A stretch of 18,517 nt of DNA from CAZEER01 sp964586315 (lineage in GTDB: Bacteria > Fidelibacterota > Marinisomatia > Marinisomatales > UBA1611), in the NCBI GenBank assembly GCA_964586315.1, contig CAZPHE010000040.1, positions 1 to 18,517 on the forward strand, given 5' to 3'. Below are positions 1 to 8,119 of this stretch, piece by piece (within the stretch, counting starts at the first letter, position 1; each line of letters opens with the position of its first letter). A program made the translations under genes and the position numbers. The notes below the pieces were generated by a model, which saw nothing but the letters and a program-made list of their open reading frames with translations, was not told where the DNA came from and searched no databases.

Positions 1-756
1 AATTTTGGAGAAATTTGGCATTTTTTTGAACAACAAATACATTTTCCAATTTCAGTGTTTAATACATCTGATTTCAAATCAATCCCTTTTGATAAATTAG
101 ATGTATTAATCCTTCCAAACGGTAGTTATAGTTTTTTAAGAACAGAAATACCCTCAAATGCTCAAATAAAAAAAGAAACGGGAGCCTCTTTATTAATCAA
201 ATCCTCTCCTCCCTCTGAATTATTACAATGGGTGCGTAATGGTGGACGTATGATTATTATTGGATCTGCAATAGAAAAATTTGTCGATCAAAAAGGTTAT
301 GGACTAGTAAAATACGAATCAGAAACTGCAAAAAAAGAGGCGAAAAAAATGGCTGAAAAAGAAAAATTAAGTGATCGAAACAAAAAATATGGGGAGCGAA
401 AAAGAAAACGGCTTACCGATTCAGCTTATGGAAGTATAGTGAAAATCGAAATGGATAATTCTCATCCACTAGCATTTGGATATAATGAAATTTATTTCAA
501 TCTTAAATTAGAAAAAAAATTGTATCCACTATTACCGAAAGGATGGAATGTGGGGATATTAAAGGATTCGAATTCTCATATTTCAGGCTTCATGGGTAAT
601 CGTATAAAGAAAAAAATAAATAACAATCTAATCTTTGGTGTTCAGGAAATTAAAAAGGGTAGAATTATTTATATTGCGGATAACCCATTATTTCGTTCCT
701 TCTGGTACAACAGCAAAGTATTATTTGGAAATGCAATTTTTTTTGTAACAGATTAA
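1..756 (+). CDS. C-terminal part of an M14-family zinc carboxypeptidase-like protein (5' end outside the window)
   Basis: The frame is open from base 1, giving 251 residues, so the gene begins upstream of the window. The first in-frame start-like codon, GTG at 55, is not the real start: the residues before it (FGEIWHFFEQ, then HFPISVF) belong to the conserved part. From family knowledge, secreted M14 peptidases of this group carry a class I glutamine-amidotransferase-like domain after the catalytic domain, and this segment matches it. A beta-strand region leads to a GGRMIIIG stretch near residue 80, followed by a Lys/Glu-rich linker, a SHPLAFGY motif, a SGFMGNR motif and the terminal FRSFWYNSKVLFGNAIFF block. 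The zinc-binding HxxE...H residues lie upstream and cannot be seen. The gene ends 35 bases before queC on the same strand with no visible terminator, so it may be co-transcribed. The domain family is fairly sure; the peptide substrate is unknown. Confidence 0.75.
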   Translation, partial: NFGEIWHFFEQQIHFPISVFNTSDFKSIPFDKLDVLILPNGSYSFLRTEIPSNAQIKKETGASLLIKSSPPSELLQWVRNGGRMIIIGSAIEKFVDQKGYGLVKYESETAKKEAKKMAEKEKLSDRNKKYGERKRKRLTDSAYGSIVKIEMDNSHPLAFGYNEIYFNLKLEKKLYPLLPKGWNVGILKDSNSHISGFMGNRIKKKINNNLIFGVQEIKKGRIIYIADNPLFRSFWYNSKVLFGNAIFFVTD

Positions 757-791
757 TCAAAAAAATTTCAATTTGGTAAAATTTAAATCTA

Positions 792-1478
792 ATGAAGCCT
801 AATGCTGTTATACTTCTTTCTGGTGGACTTGATTCCACAACTTGCCTCGCAATTGCAAAAAACCAAGGTTATAATTTAAATGCCATAACTATAAACTATG
901 GACAGCGTCATAATTTTGAGCTTCAGTCTGCCAAAAAAATTGTTGATACCTTTAGTATAAAGAACCATAGTCTAATTGATATAGATTTAGCTCAATTTGG
1001 AGGTTCCGCACTTACAGATAAAATAGCTATACCTAAAAATAGAAATGAATCCAATATGAACGATATACCTGTTACATATGTTCCAGCAAGAAATACTATT
1101 TTTCTTTCTTTGGCATTGGCATGGGCAGAAACCTTAGGCGCGTATGATATATTTATAGGTGTTAATGCGTTAGACTATAGTGGTTATCCTGATTGTAGAC
1201 CCGAATATATTTTAGCATTTGAGAAAATGTGCAATTTGGCAACAAAAGCAAGTGTCACAGGTTCAATATTTCAGATTCACACACCACTTATCCAAATGAC
1301 TAAAGCTGAAATTATTCTGACTGGACTAAAATTAGGAATAGACTACAGTCTTACATTTAGCTGTTATGATCCTTCAAAAAAGGGAAACCCATGTGGCCAT
1401 TGCGATGCATGTTTTTTACGAATAAAGGGTTTTAAAGAAGCAAAGCAAAAAGATCCATTATCATACCCAAATAAATAA
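792..1478 (+). CDS. queC: 7-cyano-7-deazaguanine synthase QueC
   Basis: This cytoplasmic enzyme uses ATP and ammonia to turn 7-carboxy-7-deazaguanine into preQ0, the penultimate step of free-base queuosine precursor synthesis. The 228-residue protein has normal family length. It opens with the PP-loop SGGLDS at residues 10-15, which binds the ATP pyrophosphate. It ends with the QueC zinc site, Cys191, Cys201, Cys204 and Cys207 (CYDP...CGHCDAC). An internal ARN motif (VPARNTIFLS) is also typical. The ATG at 792 places the PP-loop at the usual distance from the N terminus; there is no strong Shine-Dalgarno sequence in the short AT-rich leader. Its TAA overlaps the queE ATG by one base (TAATG), which implies translational coupling. 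It is the first of four consecutive preQ1 genes. Confidence 0.97.
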   Translation: MKPNAVILLSGGLDSTTCLAIAKNQGYNLNAITINYGQRHNFELQSAKKIVDTFSIKNHSLIDIDLAQFGGSALTDKIAIPKNRNESNMNDIPVTYVPARNTIFLSLALAWAETLGAYDIFIGVNALDYSGYPDCRPEYILAFEKMCNLATKASVTGSIFQIHTPLIQMTKAEIILTGLKLGIDYSLTFSCYDPSKKGNPCGHCDACFLRIKGFKEAKQKDPLSYPNK

Positions 1479-2107
1479 TGTATCGGATTAAAGAAATATA
1501 CTTTACGATTCAAGGAGAAGGGTATCATACTGGCAGACCTGCTGTATTTATTCGTTTCGCGGGATGTAATCTTTGGACAGGACTAGAGAAAGATCGGAGT
1601 ACCGCAATTTGTAACTGGTGCGATACGGATTTTGTAGGAACAGATGGTCTAAATGGTGGAAGATATACTAAAAATCAAATAAAGAAAATTATAAAAACTC
1701 TTTGGCCAAATAAGCAATCCAGAACACCATACGTAGTATGCACAGGCGGAGAACCCTTACTTCAAATAGATGAGGAATTAATTTCTGTGATCCATGAATC
1801 AAATTTTGAAATTGGCATAGAAACCAATGGTACAATACTTCCACCCAAAGGAATTGATTGGATCTGTGTTAGTCCAAAATCAAATTCCGATTTTATTTTA
1901 AAACAGGGCAACGAATTAAAAATTGTATATCCTCAGTATGGTATCAATCCTAAAAATCACGAAAATTTAAATTTTAATTATTTTTTTATTCAACCTATGG
2001 ATGGTCCAAAACAAAAAGATAATATTAAAAAATCAGAAGAATTCATTATGAAAAATCCTCAATGGAGACTTAGTCTCCAAACACATAAAATCATGGGAAT
2101 ACCTTAA
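1478..2107 (+). CDS. queE: 7-carboxy-7-deazaguanine synthase QueE (radical SAM)
   Basis: QueE is a radical SAM enzyme that contracts 6-carboxytetrahydropterin, the QueD product, to 7-carboxy-7-deazaguanine, the QueC substrate. The 209-residue protein begins with the QueE signature FTIQGEG near residues 9-15. Its cluster cysteines are Cys30, Cys45 and Cys48, so the spacing is the CX14CX2C variant known from QueE rather than the canonical radical SAM CX3CX2C. The SAM-binding CTGGEPLL motif lies at about residues 89-96, and a VSPK stretch appears later as expected. The start codon overlaps the queC stop by one base, and queD follows after 8 bases. Length, cysteine spacing and the que neighbours agree, so the call is secure. 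Confidence 0.96.
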   Translation: MYRIKEIYFTIQGEGYHTGRPAVFIRFAGCNLWTGLEKDRSTAICNWCDTDFVGTDGLNGGRYTKNQIKKIIKTLWPNKQSRTPYVVCTGGEPLLQIDEELISVIHESNFEIGIETNGTILPPKGIDWICVSPKSNSDFILKQGNELKIVYPQYGINPKNHENLNFNYFFIQPMDGPKQKDNIKKSEEFIMKNPQWRLSLQTHKIMGIP

Positions 2108-2115
2108 ATTTCATT

Positions 2116-2472
2116 ATGGATATCTATAAATCATTTACAATTGAAGCCGCTCGCTCATTGCCGAACCTTCCAGATAAACACCCATGTAAAAATATTCATG
2201 GTCATTCTTTTAAAATCATCATTACTGTAAGTGGAAAAATACAAAAAAGTACCGGGTTTGTTATGGATTTTGAAAATTTAAACCAAGCTTTTCGTCCAAT
2301 CCATCAATTATTAGACCATTCTTATTTGAATGATATTGAAGGACTTGAAAACCCTTCTAGCGAAATTTTATGTATGTGGATTTGGAAAAAACTATCCAAT
2401 ACTTTACCTGGCTTAAAAAAAATAGAAATAAAAGAAACTGACCTCACCGGCTGTATCTATAAAGGAGATTAA
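2116..2472 (+). CDS. queD: 6-carboxytetrahydropterin synthase QueD, with a zinc-ligand His replaced by Arg
   Basis: QueD converts dihydroneopterin triphosphate to 6-carboxytetrahydropterin. At 118 residues it is collinear with E. coli-type QueD through the end (GCIYKGD). Visible are Cys24 (catalytic nucleophile position), the HGH zinc ligands His28 and His30, the LDHSYLND motif (Asp67, His68) and IKET (Glu107). One residue is unexpected. Where the family has FEAAHRLP, with the His as third zinc ligand, this protein reads IEAARSLP, putting Arg12 at the His position. The codon is CGC, one base from the His codon CAC. Either zinc is held differently here or this is a variant subfamily. The ATG at 2116 is 8 bases after queE, and queF starts 1 base after its stop. 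Its substrate comes from GTP cyclohydrolase I, which is not in the window. Confidence 0.93.
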   Translation: MDIYKSFTIEAARSLPNLPDKHPCKNIHGHSFKIIITVSGKIQKSTGFVMDFENLNQAFRPIHQLLDHSYLNDIEGLENPSSEILCMWIWKKLSNTLPGLKKIEIKETDLTGCIYKGD

Positions 2473-2473
2473 A

Positions 2474-2863
2474 TTGGCAAAAGCAGAAGGAAAAATATTT
2501 GAATATCTAGATGAATCTCATATCAATCCAAAACTATTAGAAGTATTTAATTTTGATAGCCCAGAGCAATATATTAAAACTGAAACAGATGAATTTAGTG
2601 CGGTTTGTCCTTTCAGTGGCTTACCTGATATCTCATATGTTAAAATAGAATATCATCCAATAGGCGGAAAATGCGTGGAATTAAAATCTCTTAAGTATTA
2701 TTTTGTTAGTTTTAGAAATGTTGGGATTTATCAAGAAGCTGTTACAAAGCGTATATATTCTGATTTAAAAACTGCATTAGATACGAATCAATTAATGGTC
2801 ACAACCTTATATAATATACGTGGAGGATTTCAAACTACATGTGTTGAAGGTTCTCTGGCCTAA
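2474..2863 (+). CDS. queF: NADPH-dependent 7-cyano-7-deazaguanine reductase QueF (type I)
   Basis: QueF reduces the nitrile of preQ0 to the amine of preQ1 with NADPH, the last free-base step before insertion into tRNA. The 129-residue length fits the short, unimodular type I family in the T-fold superfamily. Cys45 in VCPFSGLPD is the nucleophile that forms the thioimide, with Asp52 seven residues later as expected. The QueF motif ELKSLKYY occupies residues 69-76. The start is TTG at 2474, preceded by AAAGGAG at 2461-2467 inside the end of queD; this strong ribosome-binding site at good spacing supports the non-ATG start. It closes the queCEDF block. The next gene follows immediately on the same strand. 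Confidence 0.96.
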   Translation: MAKAEGKIFEYLDESHINPKLLEVFNFDSPEQYIKTETDEFSAVCPFSGLPDISYVKIEYHPIGGKCVELKSLKYYFVSFRNVGIYQEAVTKRIYSDLKTALDTNQLMVTTLYNIRGGFQTTCVEGSLA

Positions 2864-2866
2864 TTG

Positions 2867-3751
2867 ATGAATCAATTAAGCTGTCAGGATATGGTCAATC
2901 CTGTTAAGCAAATACTACTAAAACATCCAAAAGATGCATTTATAAACCAAACTAAAATAGATCAAGAGTTTGTCCGATTAAATTATTCTGGTAATCCAAG
3001 TTTTAAAAAAGCTTGCAAGGATTATGAAAAATTTTTGACATTGATCAAATCCTTTAATCCAGAAATTCATTTTTTACCTGTAAATAAATCAACTTCTCTA
3101 GATTCAATTTATACACATGACCCCTGTATTATTTCTAATAAAGGAATCATCATATGTAATATGGGGAAAAACGACCGGAGTCAAGAACCCGAAGCAATGC
3201 AACAATATTTTCAATCTATTGGAATACCAATTTTAGGAAAAATTAATGATCCAGGGAGATTGGAAGGTGGTGATGTTGTTTGGATTAATGAAAAAACTAT
3301 TGCAGTTGGTGAAGGATATCGCTCAAATAAAGAAGGAATTAAGCAACTTCGGACTCTTTTAAGTGAATTAGTAGAAAATTTTATCACTGTACCTTTGCCT
3401 CATTGGAATGGCCCACGTGATTGTCTTCATCTTATGAGCAATATTTCACCTATTGATCATAATCTATTTTTAGTGTATTCAAGGTTGCTTCCTGTGCAGT
3501 TCAGAAAATATCTTCTCAGGCAAAAAATTGAGCTTATCGAAGTCCCAGATGAAGAATATAATTCTATGGGGTGTAATGTTTTAGCAATGGCGAACAAAAA
3601 AGTTATTATGATTAAAGGGAATCCCATCACACAAAAAAAACTTGAACAGAAAGGCGTGGCAATTTATACCTACGATGGTACAGAAATATCATTGAAAGGT
3701 GCCGGTGGTCCTACTTGTTTAACGCGGCCTTTTTTTAGAAAAGAATCATGA
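2867..3751 (+). CDS. Arginine deiminase/DDAH-superfamily hydrolase (guanidine-modifying fold)
   Basis: This is a member of the pentein superfamily, whose enzymes attack guanidinium groups through a Cys thioimidate (arginine deiminase, dimethylarginine dimethylaminohydrolase, amidinotransferases). In the 294-residue protein started at ATG 2867 the visible catalytic set is Asp79 and Asp85 around IYTHDP, Glu133 with the GGD that follows it (EGGDVV), Arg152 in GYRSN, His188 in DCLHLMS, and the nucleophile Cys284 in the C-terminal GGPTCLTRP. A TTG at 2864 in the same frame directly after the queF stop is an alternative start; ATG is preferred. The stop overlaps the following GcvT-like start by 4 bases (ATGA), so the two are probably coupled. 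The family is sure, but the substrate is not. Acting on a methylated guanidino compound would release a methylamine and fit the demethylation genes downstream, but arginine deiminase or another reaction is equally open. Confidence 0.85.
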   Translation: MNQLSCQDMVNPVKQILLKHPKDAFINQTKIDQEFVRLNYSGNPSFKKACKDYEKFLTLIKSFNPEIHFLPVNKSTSLDSIYTHDPCIISNKGIIICNMGKNDRSQEPEAMQQYFQSIGIPILGKINDPGRLEGGDVVWINEKTIAVGEGYRSNKEGIKQLRTLLSELVENFITVPLPHWNGPRDCLHLMSNISPIDHNLFLVYSRLLPVQFRKYLLRQKIELIEVPDEEYNSMGCNVLAMANKKVIMIKGNPITQKKLEQKGVAIYTYDGTEISLKGAGGPTCLTRPFFRKES

Positions 3752-4977
3752 ATTATAAAAATATTTTTAACGCTGAGACTCAACTAAAACTGTCCCCATT
3801 CTTTGATAGAACCTCTGTATTAAATGAATCGCAAGAATGGCGTCGTTGGTCAGGCTACCTTTCTGCAACCAATTACGAACTTACACATGAAAATGAATAT
3901 TTTGCGATTCGCACAAAAGCTGCATTATTAGATATAACACCATTATATAAGTACCTTATAGAAGGTCCAGATTCTCAAAAATTTCTTCACAGATTAGTTA
4001 CTCGTAATATCAATATATGTAAAGTAGGACAGGTAATGTACACACCATGGTGTGATGAAGATGGGAAAGTCATAGATGATGGTACAGTCCAACGATTATC
4101 TGAAATTCGATTTCGTATAACTAGTGCAGAACCTAATTTAGAATGGCTTGAATATAATGCTACTGGGATGGATCTAGAGATCACCGATGATTCTTCAAAA
4201 ACAGCAGCACTAGCATTACAAGGTCCAAATTCTCGTGCCATCCTTAATAGCATTGCTAGTGATAGTTTGGATAAATTAAAATTTTTCTGGATGATGAATA
4301 CGAATCTTGGGGGCATACCTGTCTCTATTTCTCGTACAGGATACACAGGTGATCTAGGATACGAAATCTGGATAAATCCAAGTAATGCTTTGCAGATCTG
4401 GGATATACTTTTAGAAAAGGGGAAATCTTTTGGCATAACTCCTACGGGTTTACAAGCTTTAGACATCTCTCGTATAGAAGCAGGTCTAATCCTTTTGGAT
4501 GTCGATTATATTTCATCTCGTCATGCCATAATAGAATCTAGAAAATCTTCTCCTTATGAACTTGGATTAGGTTGGGCAGTAAAAATGAATAAAAAGAGCT
4601 TCATAGGGAAAAAAGCTTTGGAAAAAGAAATTGCTCGAGGATCAGAATGGGAATTCATAGGTATTGAAATACAATGGGATCAATTAGAAAAACTATATCG
4701 TGAAGTCGGTCTTTCTCCTGGACTGCCTTCTACTTCCTGGCGCACCAGCACACCTCTCTATTATAATAGTCAACAAGTAGGATATGCCACTAGTGGAGCC
4801 TGGTCTCCTATTTTAAAAAGATATATTGCTCTTGCTCATGTTAAAAGTAATTATGCTATGAAAGGAACAGCCCTTGATTTTGAATTAAAAGTTGAACATT
4901 ATAGAAAATTAACAAGAGCAAAAGTTGTTAAAACACCATTTTTTGATCCTGAAAGGAAACGATCATGCCCAAAATAA
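3748..4977 (+). CDS. GcvT-family aminomethyltransferase-like protein (folate-dependent demethylase)
   Basis: The 409-residue protein belongs to the GcvT/DmdA/sarcosine-dehydrogenase C-terminal family, which moves one-carbon units to tetrahydrofolate. Evidence is the central DGKVIDDGTV at about residues 105-114 (the conserved catalytic Asp region), LALQGPNSR near 156-163, SRTGYTGDLGYEIW at 195-208 and the ALDISRIEAG block near 237-246. The C-terminal barrel ends in the usual Arg-rich segment. It is longer than ordinary glycine-cleavage T protein, and no gcvH, gcvP or lipoyl genes lie nearby, so a glycine-cleavage role is unlikely. It overlaps the upstream hydrolase by 4 bases and the downstream FAD enzyme by 13 bases. 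In dimethylglycine and sarcosine dehydrogenases a GcvT domain is fused to an FAD oxidase; here the two functions are adjacent genes. The methylated substrate cannot be named from sequence. Confidence 0.85.
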   Translation: MNYKNIFNAETQLKLSPFFDRTSVLNESQEWRRWSGYLSATNYELTHENEYFAIRTKAALLDITPLYKYLIEGPDSQKFLHRLVTRNINICKVGQVMYTPWCDEDGKVIDDGTVQRLSEIRFRITSAEPNLEWLEYNATGMDLEITDDSSKTAALALQGPNSRAILNSIASDSLDKLKFFWMMNTNLGGIPVSISRTGYTGDLGYEIWINPSNALQIWDILLEKGKSFGITPTGLQALDISRIEAGLILLDVDYISSRHAIIESRKSSPYELGLGWAVKMNKKSFIGKKALEKEIARGSEWEFIGIEIQWDQLEKLYREVGLSPGLPSTSWRTSTPLYYNSQQVGYATSGAWSPILKRYIALAHVKSNYAMKGTALDFELKVEHYRKLTRAKVVKTPFFDPERKRSCPK

Positions 4978-6542
4978 ATAAATATGATGCGATTATAATT
5001 GGTGGTGGGCATAATGGATTAACTGCAGCGGCGTATCTAGCACGTGCGGGAAAAGAAGTATTAGTTTTAGAACGTAGACATGTCTTAGGAGGTGCAGCAG
5101 TGACAGAAGAAATTTTCCCAGGATTTAAGTTTTCTGTTTGTTCATATGTTGTAAGTCTAATGAAGCCCAATGTAATGAGAGAACTTATGTTACCAAAATT
5201 TGGTCTGGAGCTTCTTCCACTTGAAAGTACTTTTACACCATTAGAGAATGATTATTTGATTCGAACAGCAGATGCTGATCAAACTTATAGAGAAATATCC
5301 AGGCACTCTCTTAAAGATGCGGAATCTTATATGCGATTTGGTCCTCTAATGGGTCAAATCGGAATGGCAGTCAGACCAATACTAGAGACCATAGCCCCTA
5401 ATGCATTAAGACCTTCTTTATCGGATCTATCTTCTGTTAACAAACTGCTAAAACATTTTAAAACTATTTCAAAAGAACAATTTGAATATTTGACAAAATT
5501 AATGACAATGAGTTCAGCGGATTTTTTAGATGAATGGTTTGAATATGAGCCATTGAAGTCTACCATGTCTGCAAGTGGGGTCATTGGGACATTCATGGGT
5601 CCTCACTCACCTGGCTCTGCATATGTAATGTTACACCACTATATGGGTGATATTGATGGTGCTTTTCGTGCATGGGGATTTCAGAGAGGTGGTACAGGTC
5701 AAGTGAGTATGGCCATTGCTAGATCAGCGGAATATTTTGGAGCAGACATAATGACAGAAACTCCTGTAAATAAAGTGATTGTAAAAAATGGTAGAGCTGT
5801 AGGTGTAGCCTTGGAGAATGGTGATGAATACAAATCAGATATGGTGATCTCTGGTTTAGATCCAAAATTATCTTTTTTAAAAATGCTGGATGAGCAAGAT
5901 CTTCCATCTGATTTTGTGCAATCCATTAAAAATTTTCGTATCCGAGGATCTTCAGGTAAAGTGAACCTCGCTCTTGATGGTCTCCCAGATTTTACTTGTT
6001 TACCAGGGGAAGGTCATCATCATCGCGGTGCTATATCGATCAGTCCAAACTATGATTATTTAGAAAATGCATATGATGATGCAAAGTATGGCAATTTTTC
6101 ACAGAAACCTTTTATGGATATCATTCTTCCTTCAGTTCTAGATCCTGAAATGGCACCACCCGGTAAACATGTTATGTCCTGCTTTGTTCAATATGCTCCT
6201 TATAATATTAATGGAGGGTGGAATGATAAAAAGAGAGAGGCCTTTGGAGATGCTGTAGTGAATGCTCTAGCACAATATGCTCCAAATATAAAGGATATTA
6301 TTTTACACCGCCAAGTATTAACTCCTGCTGATCTAGAATCTACTTTTGGACTTACAGAAGGAAATATTTTTCATGGAGAATTAACTATCCAGCAGTTATT
6401 CTCACTTCGCCCAGCAGTCAAATGGGCAGATTATACAACACCAATAAAAAATTATTATCAATGTGGTTCCGGTACACACCCTGGAGGCGGCATTACAGGT
6501 TCTCCTGGTGAAATGGCAGCAAAAAAAATCTTGGGAATATGA
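4965..6542 (+). CDS. PYROXD2-like FAD-dependent oxidoreductase (COG1233), first copy
   Basis: This 525-residue flavoprotein belongs to the phytoene-desaturase-like group and most resembles the PYROXD2 branch. The N-terminal Rossmann motif is GGGHNG at 13-18 with Glu36 at the end of the second strand (LVLER), followed by the LGGAA dinucleotide motif. The C terminus has FGLTEGNIFHGEL and then the FAD-binding CGSGTHPGGG beginning near Cys500, both characteristic of PYROXD2. A ribosome-binding site AAAGGA precedes the ATG at 4965. That start lies 13 bases inside the preceding GcvT-like gene, so the two are tightly coupled. A carotenoid role is unlikely: no crtB or other terpenoid gene is nearby. 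Given the GcvT-like and methyltransferase neighbours, oxidation of an N-methyl or C-N bond is a plausible inference, but there is no direct sequence proof. Confidence 0.85.
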   Translation: MPKINKYDAIIIGGGHNGLTAAAYLARAGKEVLVLERRHVLGGAAVTEEIFPGFKFSVCSYVVSLMKPNVMRELMLPKFGLELLPLESTFTPLENDYLIRTADADQTYREISRHSLKDAESYMRFGPLMGQIGMAVRPILETIAPNALRPSLSDLSSVNKLLKHFKTISKEQFEYLTKLMTMSSADFLDEWFEYEPLKSTMSASGVIGTFMGPHSPGSAYVMLHHYMGDIDGAFRAWGFQRGGTGQVSMAIARSAEYFGADIMTETPVNKVIVKNGRAVGVALENGDEYKSDMVISGLDPKLSFLKMLDEQDLPSDFVQSIKNFRIRGSSGKVNLALDGLPDFTCLPGEGHHHRGAISISPNYDYLENAYDDAKYGNFSQKPFMDIILPSVLDPEMAPPGKHVMSCFVQYAPYNINGGWNDKKREAFGDAVVNALAQYAPNIKDIILHRQVLTPADLESTFGLTEGNIFHGELTIQQLFSLRPAVKWADYTTPIKNYYQCGSGTHPGGGITGSPGEMAAKKILGI

Positions 6543-8119
6543 AAATGGCACTATATGATGCAATCATAATTGGAAGTGGAATAAATAGCCTCGTTTCCGC
6601 TGCCATGCTCAGTCGATCAGGGCAAAAAGTTCTAATCCTTGAAGCTAGAAACAATGTTGGTGGTTTAGCATCTACTATAGAATTTTCTCCAGGATTTAAA
6701 TGCAATCTGATCTATGATACTATAAAATGGATCGATCCAAGAGTACTAAAAAATCTAAATATTGAAAACCACGGTCTCAAATTGATTGACCATGATGTTA
6801 AACGGATTGCACTAGGGAAAAATAATGAACACATTATTTTTCATAAAAACCCACAAATAACAGAACATTCTATTGCAAAACTATCTGAGAATGATGCCGC
6901 TAATTGGAAGGAATTCAGATCATATATCAAAAAACTAACTCATTTTTTAGAGAAACTATATCAACAACCCCCTCCTGAACTTCCAAATATTAGATTTTCC
7001 GATGCATTATCCATGAGTTCGTTATTGAAACCTTTCATAAAACACGGAACTCTTGGTTTAGTTGATCTCGCAAGAACCGCACCTATGATGATGCTTGAAT
7101 TCATGGATGAATGGTTTGAAAATGAATTACTTCGGAGTGCTTTATCGGTAGCAGGAATTCATAATTTATCCTTTGGTCCTTATGCTGCCGCTACAGGGTA
7201 TAACTTTCTTCATCAACATTTATACTCTGATGGAATAATCTTTAATTCTAATTTTGTGGATGGGGGTACTCAAAATTTTGCAAAAACACTAGTAAAAATT
7301 ATTGAAGAGAATCATGGTGAGATCAAAACAGGCACAAAAGTTCATTCAATTAATACAAAAAATACTCTTTGCGAAGGTGTATCAATTGAATCTGGAGATT
7401 CGATTAAAGCACATTTTGTAATATCGGGTCTTGACCCTCAAAATACTTTCATCAAGCTTATTGGAGCTCCAAATCTTGATCCTAATTTTTTTACTCAACT
7501 TAGAAATATTAAATACAGGGGTAGTACTGCACGTATTCATTTCGCATTAAATGAATTACCGCAGATCAATGACATATCAGATGAACATATGAAAACTGTA
7601 TTTTCTATTTGTCCTTCAATGGAATATCTAGAGAAAGCCTCTGATGCAGTTAAGTATGGACATTTTTCGAAAAACCCCTATGTAGAATTTTCTATACCCA
7701 GCCTTTTGAATTCTGATTTCTCACCAGAAGGAAAACATGTTCTTTCAACATCAGTTCAATATGCACCATATCACTTGCGAAATAAAATATGGGATTCCGA
7801 TACGAAAAAGAATCTAATGAAAAATATATCGATTATCTTGGAAAAAATTATTCCTGGTTTTTCAAAATCAGTTGCATCTTATGTCGTCTATTCACCAAAG
7901 GACCTAGAAAATGAATATAGCCTCACCGAAGGAAATTTAAATCATGGAGAAATGACCCTAGATCAATTATTATTCATGCGCCCAACCATAAGTAGTGCTC
8001 AATATAAGACCCCTTTTAAAAATCTTTATCTTTGTGGTCCTGGGACCCATCCCGGAGGAGGCCTACACGGATCTAATGGATATAATGCTGCAAAAACAAT
8101 AATAAAGGATACACTATGA
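6539..8119 (+). CDS. PYROXD2-like FAD-dependent oxidoreductase (COG1233), second diverged copy
   Basis: The 526-residue protein is a tandem paralogue of the preceding gene, with the same architecture and almost the same length. Shared landmarks are the FMDEWFE/FLDEWFE segment, VISGLDP, a SLTEGNLNHGEMTLDQL block and the terminal CGPGTHPGGG. The sequences are otherwise well diverged, so this is an old duplication. The nucleotide-binding loop reads GSGINS at 12-17, with Ser in place of the last Gly of GxGxxG. The FAD end motif is intact, so it is probably still a flavoprotein. The start ATG overlaps the stop of the first copy (ATGA), and its own stop overlaps the MttB-like start in the same way. 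Strict coupling of two similar genes suggests equimolar production and perhaps a heteromeric enzyme. The substrate is unknown. Confidence 0.84.
   Translation: MKMALYDAIIIGSGINSLVSAAMLSRSGQKVLILEARNNVGGLASTIEFSPGFKCNLIYDTIKWIDPRVLKNLNIENHGLKLIDHDVKRIALGKNNEHIIFHKNPQITEHSIAKLSENDAANWKEFRSYIKKLTHFLEKLYQQPPPELPNIRFSDALSMSSLLKPFIKHGTLGLVDLARTAPMMMLEFMDEWFENELLRSALSVAGIHNLSFGPYAAATGYNFLHQHLYSDGIIFNSNFVDGGTQNFAKTLVKIIEENHGEIKTGTKVHSINTKNTLCEGVSIESGDSIKAHFVISGLDPQNTFIKLIGAPNLDPNFFTQLRNIKYRGSTARIHFALNELPQINDISDEHMKTVFSICPSMEYLEKASDAVKYGHFSKNPYVEFSIPSLLNSDFSPEGKHVLSTSVQYAPYHLRNKIWDSDTKKNLMKNISIILEKIIPGFSKSVASYVVYSPKDLENEYSLTEGNLNHGEMTLDQLLFMRPTISSAQYKTPFKNLYLCGPGTHPGGGLHGSNGYNAAKTIIKDTL

Noticed and set aside
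55..57. GTG as the start of the first gene
   Set aside because: The frame is open to base 1 and the residues before the GTG are part of the conserved M14 C-terminal domain, so the gene is cut by the window edge rather than starting here.
757..791. preQ1 riboswitch before queC
   Set aside because: Only 35 AT-rich bases separate the upstream gene from queC and I see no GC-containing hairpin followed by the A-rich pseudoknot tail; the space is barely enough and the features are absent.
3987..4466. 159-codon open frame on the minus strand inside the GcvT-like gene
   Set aside because: It lies wholly antisense to a gene with clear family motifs and shows no recognisable domain; it is an antisense shadow. 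The same applies to the 152-codon plus-strand frame at 12055-12513 opposite the corrinoid gene and to other short antisense frames.
3748..4977. Glycine-cleavage T protein
   Set aside because: No gcvH, gcvP or lipoylation genes are nearby, the protein is longer than usual, and its neighbours are amine-demethylation candidates; only the family, not the glycine-cleavage role, is supported.
4965..8119. Carotenoid (phytoene) desaturases
   Set aside because: The Rossmann and C-terminal FAD motifs are shared, but the SLTEGN/GLTEGN...HGE and GTHPGGG blocks are PYROXD2-like, and no isoprenoid or crt gene is near.
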